Source: Paenibacillus sp. (GTDB taxonomy: Bacteria > Bacillota > Bacilli > Paenibacillales > NBRC-103111). Taken from it: 64,000 nt of DNA. The position numbers and the translations under genes are program-made. The stretch lies in assembly GCA_031180825.1 (NCBI GenBank), contig JAPSLM010000004.1:273219-337218 (forward strand). Reading direction: 5' to 3'. This document shows positions 10,186 to 35,500 of this stretch, one piece after another. The notes beneath the pieces are model-generated. The model was not told the origin of the DNA, made no database searches, and saw nothing but the letters and a program-made list of their open reading frames with translations. Each line of letters begins with the position of its first letter. Within the stretch, counting starts at the first letter, position 1.

Positions 10186-11556
10186 ATGGCAAACTTTGAA
10201 TACCGCTTTCCCGAGCTGGGCGAAGGCATCCACGAAGGCGAGATCGTGAAATGGCACGTAAAACCCGGCGATACGGTAAATGACGAAACGATCCTGATGG
10301 ACGTTCAAAACGATAAATCGACGGTGGAAGTACCTTCTCCGGTAGAAGGGAAAATCATCGAGCTCAAAGTCTCCGAAGGTACGGTATGTACGGTCGGCGA
10401 CGTGATCGCCGTCATCGAAGTGACCGGCGAGGTGCCGCAGCAGGCCCATGGCCACGGCGAAGCGCCGAGCGCTGCGCAAGCGGCGACTCCGGCGGCAGCG
10501 CAAGCGGAAGCTTCGGCTGCGCAGGGCGGCGCAGAAGCCGAGTGCGCGGTTGGCGGCGCCGTAGCGGCGAACGTGAACGCCGCGAAGCTGGATACGCCGA
10601 TGGCGGGCGGAGCCCAAGCGGCAGGCAGCGCGCGCGAAGTGCTCGCGACGCCAAGCGTGCGCAAGCTGGCGCGCGAGAAGGGCGTTAACCTCGCGGCGGT
10701 TCCCGCGACAGGCAAGAACGGACGCGTGACGCGCGAGGACGTGCTCGGCTTCGTTTCCGGCGGCGGCGCGCCGAAAGCGGCTGAAGCGCCGGCGGCAGCG
10801 GCTCCGACGGCAAGTGCGGCGGCGCCTTCGGCAGCCGCGCCGGTCAGCGGCGACCGCGAGGAAGAGCGCGTACCGCTGAAAGGCATCCGCAAGGCGATCG
10901 CCAATGCGATGGTCAAGAGCGCTTATACCGCTCCGCATGTGACCCTGATGGACGAAGTCGACGTGACCCGCCTCGTCGCGCTGCGCGAAAAAGCGAAGCC
11001 GGTCGCCGAGAAGAAGGGCGTCAAGCTCACGTACCTGCCTTTCATCGTGAAGGCATTGGTAGCGGCAGCCCGTCAATTCCCGGCGATGAACGCCATGATC
11101 GACGAAGAGAAGCAGGAAATCGTCTACAAAAAGTACTACCATATCGGCATCGCAACGGATACGGACAACGGTTTGATCGTACCGGTTATCCAGGATGCGG
11201 ACCGCAAAAATATTTGGACCATTGCCGCCGCGATCAAGGATCTTGCGGCACGCGGCCGCGAAGGCAAGCTCGGTCCGAACGAGTTGAAAGGCTCCACGCT
11301 TACGATTACGAATATCGGCTCCGCCGGCGGCATGTTCTTCACGCCGATCATCAACTTCCCGGAAGTGGCGATCCTCGGAACGGGCCGCATCAGCGAGAAG
11401 CCGGTCGTAAAGAACGGCGAAATCGTCATCGCTCCGGTCATGGCGCTGTCGCTCAGCTTCGACCATCGCATTATCGACGGCGCTACGGCTCAAAACTTTA
11501 TGAACTATATCAAGCAGCTGCTGGCCGATCCGGAACTGCTTGTCATGGAGGTGTAA
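10186..11556 (+). CDS. pdhC: Dihydrolipoamide acetyltransferase (PDH E2)
   Basis: A 456-residue E2 core protein. A single lipoyl domain occupies residues 1-80 with the modified Lys44 in DVQNDKS. An Ala/Pro/Glu-rich flexible linker leads to a peripheral subunit-binding domain ([16 protein letters not shown], near residues 155-190), a second Ala-rich linker, and the catalytic acyltransferase domain ending with the His-containing [10 protein letters not shown] block. It transfers the acetyl group from lipoate to CoA. The lipoyl Lys would be served by the nearby lipL product. Confidence 0.95.
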   Translation: MANFEYRFPELGEGIHEGEIVKWHVKPGDTVNDETILMDVQNDKSTVEVPSPVEGKIIELKVSEGTVCTVGDVIAVIEVTGEVPQQAHGHGEAPSAAQAATPAAAQAEASAAQGGAEAECAVGGAVAANVNAAKLDTPMAGGAQAAGSAREVLATPSVRKLAREKGVNLAAVPATGKNGRVTREDVLGFVSGGGAPKAAEAPAAAAPTASAAAPSAAAPVSGDREEERVPLKGIRKAIANAMVKSAYTAPHVTLMDEVDVTRLVALREKAKPVAEKKGVKLTYLPFIVKALVAAARQFPAMNAMIDEEKQEIVYKKYYHIGIATDTDNGLIVPVIQDADRKNIWTIAAAIKDLAARGREGKLGPNELKGSTLTITNIGSAGGMFFTPIINFPEVAILGTGRISEKPVVKNGEIVIAPVMALSLSFDHRIIDGATAQNFMNYIKQLLADPELLVMEV

Positions 11557-11562
11557 TCCACG

Positions 11563-12984
11563 ATGGTAGTAGGAGACGCATCGGTTGAAATTGACGTTCT
11601 CGTCATCGGCGCCGGTCCCGGCGGCTACGTAGCCGCCATCCGCGCAGCCCAGCTTGGCAAAAGCGTGCTCATCGTAGACAAAGCGGAGCTCGGCGGGGTT
11701 TGTTTGAACCGCGGCTGCATTCCGTCCAAGGCGCTGATTTCCGCAGCGCATCAATACGAGGTCGTTAGCCATGCCGCCGAGATTGGGATTTCGGCGGACA
11801 ACGTAAAAGTCGATTGGTCCAAGGTGCAGGATTGGAAGAACGGCATCGTCAAGAAGCAAACCGGCGGCGTCGGCATGCTGCTGAAAGGCAACAAGGTCCA
11901 AGTGTTCAACGGCGAGGCGCTGTTCATCAACGAGCATGAAGCGCGCGTCTTCAACGATAACGAAACGGCACGCTACCGGTTCAACCATTGCATCATCGCG
12001 ACCGGCTCCCGTCCGATCGAGCTGAAGGCGTTCCCGTTCGGCGGACGCATTCTGTCCTCGACCGAAGCGCTGTCGCTTAGCGAGCTGCCGAAGAGCCTCG
12101 TCGTTATCGGCGGCGGTTATATCGGTATCGAGCTGGGACAAACGTATGCCAAGTTCGGCACGAAAGTAACGGTGCTGGAAGGCTCCGACTCCATCCTGCC
12201 GGGCTTCGAAAAAGAACTGTCGCAGCCGGTGGCGCGCAACCTGAAAAAGCTCGGCGTCGAGGTCGTCACCGAGGCGATGGCTCAAGGCTGCGAGCAGACG
12301 GATAAGGACGTGACGGTGACTTATACCGTCAAAGGCGAAGAGCATAAAGTAACCGCGGACTACGTACTGGTTACCGTCGGCCGCCGTCCGAATACCGACG
12401 GCGACTTGTCCCTGGAGCTTGCAGGCGTACAGGTCGGCGAACGCGGCTTGATCCAGGTCAACGAAAAATGCCAGACGAATGTTCCGCATATCTATGCGAT
12501 CGGCGACATTGTACCGGGCATGGCGCTGGCCCACAAAGCTTCGTATGAGGCGAAGGTCGCGGCAGAATCCATTGCCGGACTGCCGAGCGTTGTGGATTAC
12601 AAAGTCATTCCGGCCGTCGTCTTCTCCGATCCGGAGATCGCCGGCGTTGGTTTCAGCGAGACCGAGGCGAAAGCCAAAGACATCAACGTGTTCACCGGCA
12701 AGTTCCCTTACGGGGCGAACGGCCGTGCGCAATCGATGAACGTCACGGACGGCTTTGTGAAGCTTGTCGGCGACAAAGACACCGGTCGTTTGATCGGGGC
12801 GCAGGTGGTCGGCGCGGAAGCCTCCAATCTGATCGCGGAGCTGACGCTCGGCATCGAGATGGGTGCAACGTTGGAAGACATCGCTCTGACGATCCACGCG
12901 CATCCGACGCTTGGCGAAATTACGATGGACGCCGCCGAAGGCGCACTCGGCCATCCGATTCACCAGCTGGTCAACCGGAAATAA
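11563..12984 (+). CDS. pdhD: Dihydrolipoyl dehydrogenase (PDH E3)
   Basis: A 473-residue FAD/NAD disulfide oxidoreductase that reoxidises the dihydrolipoyl arm of E2. The FAD motif GAGPGGYVAAIRAA is near residue 18, redox cysteines are Cys47 and Cys52 in GGVCLNRGCIPSKAL, a second Rossmann motif GGGYIGIELG binds NAD, and the C-terminal HAHPTLGE supplies the catalytic His-Glu. It starts six bases after pdhC and ends before a strong terminator, closing the operon. Confidence 0.95.
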   Translation: MVVGDASVEIDVLVIGAGPGGYVAAIRAAQLGKSVLIVDKAELGGVCLNRGCIPSKALISAAHQYEVVSHAAEIGISADNVKVDWSKVQDWKNGIVKKQTGGVGMLLKGNKVQVFNGEALFINEHEARVFNDNETARYRFNHCIIATGSRPIELKAFPFGGRILSSTEALSLSELPKSLVVIGGGYIGIELGQTYAKFGTKVTVLEGSDSILPGFEKELSQPVARNLKKLGVEVVTEAMAQGCEQTDKDVTVTYTVKGEEHKVTADYVLVTVGRRPNTDGDLSLELAGVQVGERGLIQVNEKCQTNVPHIYAIGDIVPGMALAHKASYEAKVAAESIAGLPSVVDYKVIPAVVFSDPEIAGVGFSETEAKAKDINVFTGKFPYGANGRAQSMNVTDGFVKLVGDKDTGRLIGAQVVGAEASNLIAELTLGIEMGATLEDIALTIHAHPTLGEITMDAAEGALGHPIHQLVNRK

Positions 12985-13000
12985 CAATAGAATCATTCTG

Positions 13001-13047
13001 CCCGAAGCAGACGCAGCGGTTTAAGCTGCCTTGTGCTTCGGGTTTTT
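13001..13047 (+). terminator. Rho-independent terminator of the pdh operon
   Basis: CCCGAAGCA pairs with TGCTTCGGG (nine bases) with an inner GCAGC/GCTGC stem, followed by TTTTTCTTTTT. It begins 16 bases after the pdhD stop. Confidence 0.93.
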
Positions 13048-13392
13048 CTTTTTGCGCATGTCTATTTCCTCGAAAGAAACGAAACTTAGTCTGTCAAACA
13101 GTCATTTCCAATACTTCGCAGCGATACGTGGATTCGAGTCATTTCCTCACGGACGGAGTGGCTCAAGGGCTGCGACGATTCGAAGGGGAGCGAATAAGAT
13201 TTTAGAGTTCTTCGGACGACTCGCATTTCAAGTTCTTCTGTACGCTGTCCATGAAAAGCAGCAGACCTCCGTTTTGCTCAAGAACTTCTTACAAAACCTC
13301 GCTGACCTGTTGATCGAGACTAGCGCCAGGAAGGGCAAGATAGAGCAGTTTTAAAAACAATGAAGAAGTTAAAAGTGAATATATAAAAGTTG
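13048..13392. other. Intergenic stretch without a supported gene
   Basis: Between the pdh terminator and the synthetase promoter. One open frame (13031-13354, plus) overlaps the terminator, has no ribosome site and matches no family I recognise. The base composition is higher in GC than the leader that follows. It may be a remnant, but no transposase or other identity can be supported. Confidence 0.4.
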
Positions 13393-13421
13393 TTACAAAA
13401 ATTAGAAAAAAGTTGTATAAT
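13393..13421 (+). promoter_or_regulatory. Probable promoter of the synthetase operon
   Basis: TTACAA (13393-13398) and a perfect TATAAT (13416-13421) with 17-base spacing in a strongly AT-rich region. A start near 13428 would give a leader of nearly 390 bases before the first synthetase gene. Confidence 0.5.
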
Positions 13422-13464
13422 TGTATTAACATACAAAATTACTTACTTTTGTTTATATATAAAA

Positions 13465-13530
13465 AGATCGACTGGACGATGGAGATTCGACGTCTCCTTT
13501 AGCCGGTGGTCCATCAAGTCAAAAAAAAGA
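13465..13530 (+). promoter_or_regulatory. Foldable 5' leader element
   Basis: GGAGA (13481-13485) pairs with TCTCC (13493-13497); outside it GACTGGAC (13470-13477) can pair with GTCC and AGTC in 13509-13520, leaving a bulge. A run of eight A residues follows. This is a branched fold rather than an obvious terminator, and it matches no riboswitch class I recognise. Confidence 0.35.
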
Positions 13531-13573
13531 AGAAATAGCGAATTGCAGAAAGGGAGTCGGAGGTAATATAAGT

Positions 13574-13639
13574 GTGGTAACAAAACCCAGCCAAAGGATA
13601 GTGCGGAAAGAGAAGAAGCCTATTTTATTCGATGCCTAG
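13574..13639 (+). CDS. Possible 21-residue leader ORF (uORF1)
   Basis: A GTG codon ten bases after GGAGG opens a 21-codon frame (MVTKPSQRIVRKEKKPILFD followed by Ala). It is very basic. Its TAG stop abuts the GGAGG site of the next small ORF, so the two could be translationally coupled. No homologue is recognised; it may be a regulatory leader peptide or chance. Confidence 0.3.
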   Translation: MVTKPSQRIVRKEKKPILFDA

Positions 13640-13653
13640 GGAGGAAAGAATCT

Positions 13654-13689
13654 ATGAACGCTTACAAACGATTAACCATAAACGCTTAA
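13654..13689 (+). CDS. Possible 11-residue leader ORF (uORF2)
   Basis: ATG preceded by an excellent AGGGAGGAAAG site, encoding MNAYKRLTINA and a TAA stop. It lies 126 bases upstream of the synthetase start. The strong ribosome site with such a short frame is the reason to list it; function is unknown. Confidence 0.35.
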   Translation: MNAYKRLTINA

Positions 13690-13731
13690 TACGTTTTGGC
13701 CAAGGAAAAGCGGCTGGAAAAGTCTCGGTAA

Positions 13732-29562
<15,831 letters not shown>

Positions 29563-29578
29563 CAAAGTGGTGAACCGT

Positions 29579-32500
29579 ATGGGAAACGTTCTGATTCAAA
29601 ATATTTACCCGTTGACGCCGATGCAGGAGGGGCTACTATATCATTCGATTCTGGATGAACGCTCCGAAGCGTATTTCGATCAAACGATCATAACTTTAAA
29701 CGAGCTTCTGAACCCGACCTTGCTTGAACAAAGCTTTCAGGTGCTGATCGACCGGTATGAAGTGCTGCGGACTGTGTTCGTCTATAAAGAAGTGGAGCGG
29801 CCGCTTCAGGTGGTATTGACCCAAAAGCGGGCAACGGTCGGCTACGAAGATCTTTCGGGCTTATCGGAAGACGAGCAGCGGTTGGTTGTCGAGGAATTTA
29901 CGACAAGGGAGCGGAAGAAGCAGTTCAATCTGGAAAAGGATCTCCTTATCCGGTTATCCCTCTTTCAGTTAAGCGAATCGAAATGCAAGCTGATCTTAAG
30001 CTTTCACCATATTATTATGGACGGTTGGTGCATCGGCACGGTAACCAAGGACCTGTTCCAAATCTACAGGGCTTATCTTAGCAGCGTTTCGCCGAAGCTC
30101 GATCCGGTCTTCCCTTACAGCCGCTATATTAGCTGGTTAGAGAAACAGGATAAGGAGGAGGCGCTCTCCTATTGGAGGACACAATTAACGGATGTGGAGC
30201 AGCAGAGCGCGTTACCGGTCGGCGTCAAGCCGGCCGGTGACGGCAGGTATGTTCTCGAGAACCGGATTTTTAAATTCGATCAAGACTTGACCCGTCGGCT
30301 GGAAAAAATAGCCCAACAAAATCAGGTGACGTTAAGCACTGTGTTCCATGTCATCTGGGGCTTATTGCTGCAGAGGTACAATAATACAAGGGACGTGGTG
30401 TTCGGTTCTGTCGTTTCCGGCCGTCCTGCGGAGGTCGAGGGCGCGGAACATATGGTCGGGCTGTTTATCAATACGGTTCCCGTGCGCCTGCGCAGCGAGG
30501 ATGGACAAGCCTTCTCCGCCTTGGTCAAGCAGTTTCAGCAGACGATGATGAATGCGAGTAAATATCATTACGTCTCGCTGGCCGATATTCAGGCACAGAC
30601 TCCGCTGAAAACGGGATTGATTCATCATATTGTCGCGTTTGAAAATTATCCGCTTGCCGCAGAGCTCTCCGGTGGGGAAGGACAACAGCTTGTCTCGATC
30701 ATCGAGACGGAAGGTTTCGAGCAAACGAATTACGATTTCAACATCGGGGTCATACCCGGTGAAGAGCTGCTGGTTAAATTCGGCTTCAATGCCTTGGTCT
30801 ATCGTTCCTCGGATATTGGCAGGCTTGAATTGCACCTGAAACGAATCGCCGAACAGATCTCTTTCGATCCGCATCGGAATGTGGATCACATTGAGATGCT
30901 TGAGAATGAAGAGAAGCAAACGATTGTACGTGGGTTCAACGATACCGCTGCCCCCTATCCTCAAGACAAATCGATCCAGCAGTTGTTCGAAGCGCAGGCG
31001 GAGCGGACGCCGGATCACCTGGCCGCCATGTTTACGGATCGGGAATTGACTTACAGGGAACTGAACGAACTGGCCAACCGGCAGGCGCACGTACTTCGTG
31101 ATGCGGGAATCGGGCCGAATCGGATTGTCGGTATCGCAGCATACCGTTCGCCGGAGATGTTAATCGGTATCATGGCTATTCTTAAGGCAGGGGGGGCGTA
31201 TTTGCCGATTAATCCGGAGGACCCGGAAGAGCGCATACGATACGTGGCGGCCAACAGCGGAGCGTCCATCGTGTTGACTCAAAGGAAGGCGCTGGACAAG
31301 CTGGAAGGACTTGAACCTGACATCAAGGTTCTTGTGATCGGGGAACCGCTGCCAGACAACGGTGCCGACCTGCTTCCCGTCAACGGTCCGGACGATTTGG
31401 CTTATGTGATCTACACCTCCGGTTCCACCGGGAAGCCGAAGGGAGTCATGATTCGCCATGCTTCCGTGATGAACCGGCTTTATTGGATGCAGAAGCGGTA
31501 TCCGCTTAGCCCCAAAGATATCATTTTGCAAAAAACGCCATACACCTTCGACGTATCGGTGTGGGAGATGTTTTGGTGGTTCATGGCGGGAGCCTCCGTT
31601 TGCTTTCTTCCGCCTGGCGGGGAAAAAGACCCGGGCCTCATGGTGAAAATGATTGAAGAGAAGGGGATTACAACGCTGCACTTCGTGCCGTCGATGCTGT
31701 CCGCTTTTCTGGAATACGCGGAGCAGTATGAGGCAGCGGGGAAATTACGCAGCGTGAAACGGATATTCGCGAGCGGGGAAACGTTGACGGTTGCCCATGT
31801 CCGCCGTTTCAACAGATTGCTTCGCCAAACCAACGGAACGACGCTGCATAACCTGTACGGGCCGACGGAGGCGACAGTGGACGTGACCAGCTTCGATTGC
31901 CCCGGAGAGGAAGAACAGGAGGTCATCCCGATCGGCAAACCGATCGACAATACCCGATTGTATATTCTGGACCGATTGGGGCGGCTCATGCCGCTAGGAG
32001 TTCCGGGAGAGCTGTATATTGCAGGACATGGCGTAGCGAAAGGTTACGTCAACCGGCCGGACCTGACGGAAGAAAAGTTTGTGACCTATCCGTTCATCCC
32101 GGACGGGCGCATGTACAAGACCGGTGACTTGGCAAGATGGATGCCCGATGGAAACATCGAGTACTTGGGGCGGATCGATCATCAAGTGAAAATCAGGGGA
32201 TACCGCATTGAAACCGGGGAGATCGAAGCGGCGCTTCTTTCCCATGCAGGCGTAAGGGAAGCGATTGTTGTCTCCAAAGAGGACGGAAGCGGTCAACCAT
32301 ACCTGTGCGCGTATTTCGTTTCCGACAAGGCGCTTGAGGCGCAGGAGATTAGAGCGCATTTGAAAGCGTCCCTTCCGGACTACATGGTGCCTTCCCACCT
32401 GATGCAGCTTGACTCGCTGCCGCTGTCGTCCAATGGAAAAGCGGATCGCAGAGCACTGCCCGAACCGGACGGCCGTATCCAAGGGAATGAATATGTACCG

Positions 32501-35500
32501 CCACGCACGGAAACGGAAGGCAGGCTGGTGCAGCTATGGGAAAATATTCTGAACTTGCATCCGATCGGTATGCACAGCAATTTCTTCGAGGTGGGCGGAC
32601 ACTCGTTGAAAGCCACGCTGTTGATCGCGAAAATCAGTCGGGAGTTTCAGGTTGAGCTGCCCATGCGCGACATATTCGATCATCCTACTGTGGAAAGCAT
32701 GAGCAGGCTCATCGAACGGACGTTAGGAGTGGAAGCAGCGACGTTCTCCGCGATTTCGCCCGTGGAAGGCCGCGACCATTACCCGGTCTCTTCCGCGCAG
32801 AAACGGCAGATGATCCTGCATCAGCTTGAAGGGGCGGAGCTGGTCTACAACATGCCTTCGGCCATGCTCGTTCAAGGAAGGATAGACCGCGAACGGCTGG
32901 AGAGGGCGTTCGGAGAATTGATCCGCAGACATGAAGCGCTGAGAACCTCATTTGCTTGGATGGATGGAGAGCCGGTTCAGAACATTCACAGCAAAGTCGA
33001 TTTTCAATTGCATTACGATGAGATTACCAGCTGCGACGGCTCTGAGGAAGCCCGAATCGAAGCGGCTCTGCGCGATTTCGTGCGTCCGTTCGATCTGGGC
33101 AGAGCGCCTTTGTTTCGGGCGAAGCTTGTCCGCTTGTCCGAGACGAGACATATACTGCTGGTCGATATGCACCACATTATTTCGGACGGAGTTTCCATAT
33201 CCGTTATCATGGATGAATTCGGAAAGTTATACGACGGGCATCCGCTGGTGCCCTTGACGGTTCAGTATAAGGATTATGCCAACTGGCACAATGAACAGCT
33301 TGACAAAGGTTTTATACGGGAGCAGGAATCGTATTGGCTTCATGTCTTTGCCGGTGACCTGCCGGTGCTTCAATTGCCGACCGATTTCCCAAGGCCCCCG
33401 GTTCAAAGTTTTGAAGGGGCTACGGTATCGCGGATACTGGGTAAAGAAATAACCGGCAAGCTTCAGCGGCTTGCCGTCGAAACCCAAAGCACGCTGTTTA
33501 TGATTTTGCTTGCCGTTTATAACGTCGTTTTGTCCAAGTACGCCCGGCAGGAAGACATCATCGTCGGTTCGCCGGTGGCCGGACGGAGGCATCCCGATAC
33601 GCAGCAGATTGTCGGAATGTTTGTGAACACGCTCGCGCTGCGCAACTATCCTTCTTCAGACAAGACCTTCAAGGCATTTCTTGCGGAAGTGAAGGAGAAT
33701 ACTTTGGCGGCTTTCGAGCATCAGGAATATCCTTTCGAACAGTTGGTTGAGAAGCTCGCGCTGCGCAGAGATGTTAGCCGGAGCCCGCTGTTTGATACGA
33801 TGTTTGTGCTGCAAAATGCAAACGGAAAGCCAACGCGGATCGATGGCGCCGAATTCAAGCCGTTTTCGCTGAATCCGGGCGTTTCCAGATTCGATTTGAC
33901 GTTCAGTGCGGCAGAGGCGGACGGCTACCTCCAGCTTCATATGGAGTATAGCAGTCGGTTGTTCAGTCATGACACCGTCGTACGTATGATGGGCCATTTC
34001 GTGCAAGTGCTGAAATCGTTCGCAGACCATAGCGAACAAAAAATAGGCGACGTCGACATGGTGACCGCAGAAGAGAAGGAGGCGATCCTGAGCGGGTTTA
34101 ACGGAACGAAAGCGCCGTATCCGAAAGAAAAGACGGTCCATCAATTGTTCGAGGAGCAGGTGGAACGGACGCCGGATCATCCGGCGGCGATCTTTGAAGG
34201 GCAGCGTCTGACCTACCGGGAGCTGAACGCGAAAGCGAACCGTCTGGCCCGCGTGCTGCGGAACAAGGGTGTGGGACCGGACCGGATCGCAGGCATCGCG
34301 GTTCACCGGTCGCTGGAGATGATCGTCGGCCTGCTGGCGATCTTGAAAGCAGGGGGCGCGTACTTGCCGCTTCGCCCCGAGGACCCCGCGGAGCGGCTCG
34401 CGTTCATGCTGGAGGACAGCGGGGCGTCCATCGTCCTGACCCAGCGGAAGCTGGCGGAGAATCTGCGGCCGCTGGGAACGGAGCGCGAGCTGCTGGTTAT
34501 CGAGGATCAGCTTGCGGCGAGTGAAAGCGGCGGGGATGCCGAGGCGAACGCCGGGAACCTGGAGCCGATTAACCGCTCCGCCGATCTGATGTATGTCATC
34601 TATACCTCGGGCTCCACCGGCCGGCCCAAAGGGGTCATGGTCGAGCATGCGTCGTTGATCAACCGCTTGCACTGGATGCAAAATCGGCTGCCGTTCGGGG
34701 CGGAGGACGTGATCCTGCAAAAGACGCCGTACACCTTTGACGTGTCGCTGTGGGAGCTCTTTTCCTGGGCTCTGCAGGGGGCAACGGTTTGTTTCCTGCC
34801 TCCTGGCGGGGAGAAGGACCCGGCAACGATCGCGGAGACGATCGAGGCAAATCGGATCACAGCGGTGCATTTCGTCCCCTCGATGCTGGGTGCGTTTCTG
34901 GAGTATGCGGAACTAAGCGGAGCCGCTGGAAAGCTGGGCAGCGTCAAGCGGGTGTACGCGAGCGGGGAAGCGTTGATGGCGGAGCATGTCAGACGCTTTA
35001 ACCGGCTGCTGCGCGTAACCCAGGGGGCGACGCTGCACAACTTGTACGGCCCGACGGAAGCGACGGTGGAGGTCGCTTGCTACGACTGCCCCGGGGAGGA
35101 CGTGCCGGAAAATATCCCGATCGGGAAGCCGATCGATAACGTGCGCCTGTATATTTTGGACAAGGCGGACCGCCTGATGCCGGCAGGGGTGCCGGGGGAG
35201 CTGCATATCGGGGGGGACTGCGTAGCCCGGGGATACGTGAACCGCGAGGAGCTTACGGCGGAGAAGTTTGTAGCGGACCCGTATGCGCCGGGAGGGAGAA
35301 TGTACCGGACGGGAGATTTGGCGAGATGGCTGCCGGACGGAAGCATCGAATATTTGGGACGGATCGACCATCAGGTGAAAATCCGGGGCTACCGGATCGA
35401 GCTGGGAGAGATCGAGTCGGCGCTGCTGGCGCACGAGGAGGTCCGGTCGGCGGTTGTACTCGCCCGCGAGAACCGGTCCGGCGACAAGTATTTATGCGCG

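Noticed and set aside
10159..12996. A 945-residue open frame antisense to pdhC and pdhD
   Set aside because: It is an Arg/His-rich shadow of high-GC coding sequence; the sense strand encodes unmistakable E2 and E3 proteins with all motifs.
13031..13354. A 107-residue open frame between pdhD and the synthetases
   Set aside because: It starts inside the pdh terminator hairpin, has no ribosome site, and its translation resembles no family I recognise.
33656..34870. Long antisense frames (404 and 458 residues at 38121-39497) with identical sequence
   Set aside because: They are shadows of the duplicated A domain; their identity to each other only reflects the DNA repeat, though it helps confirm base-level identity.
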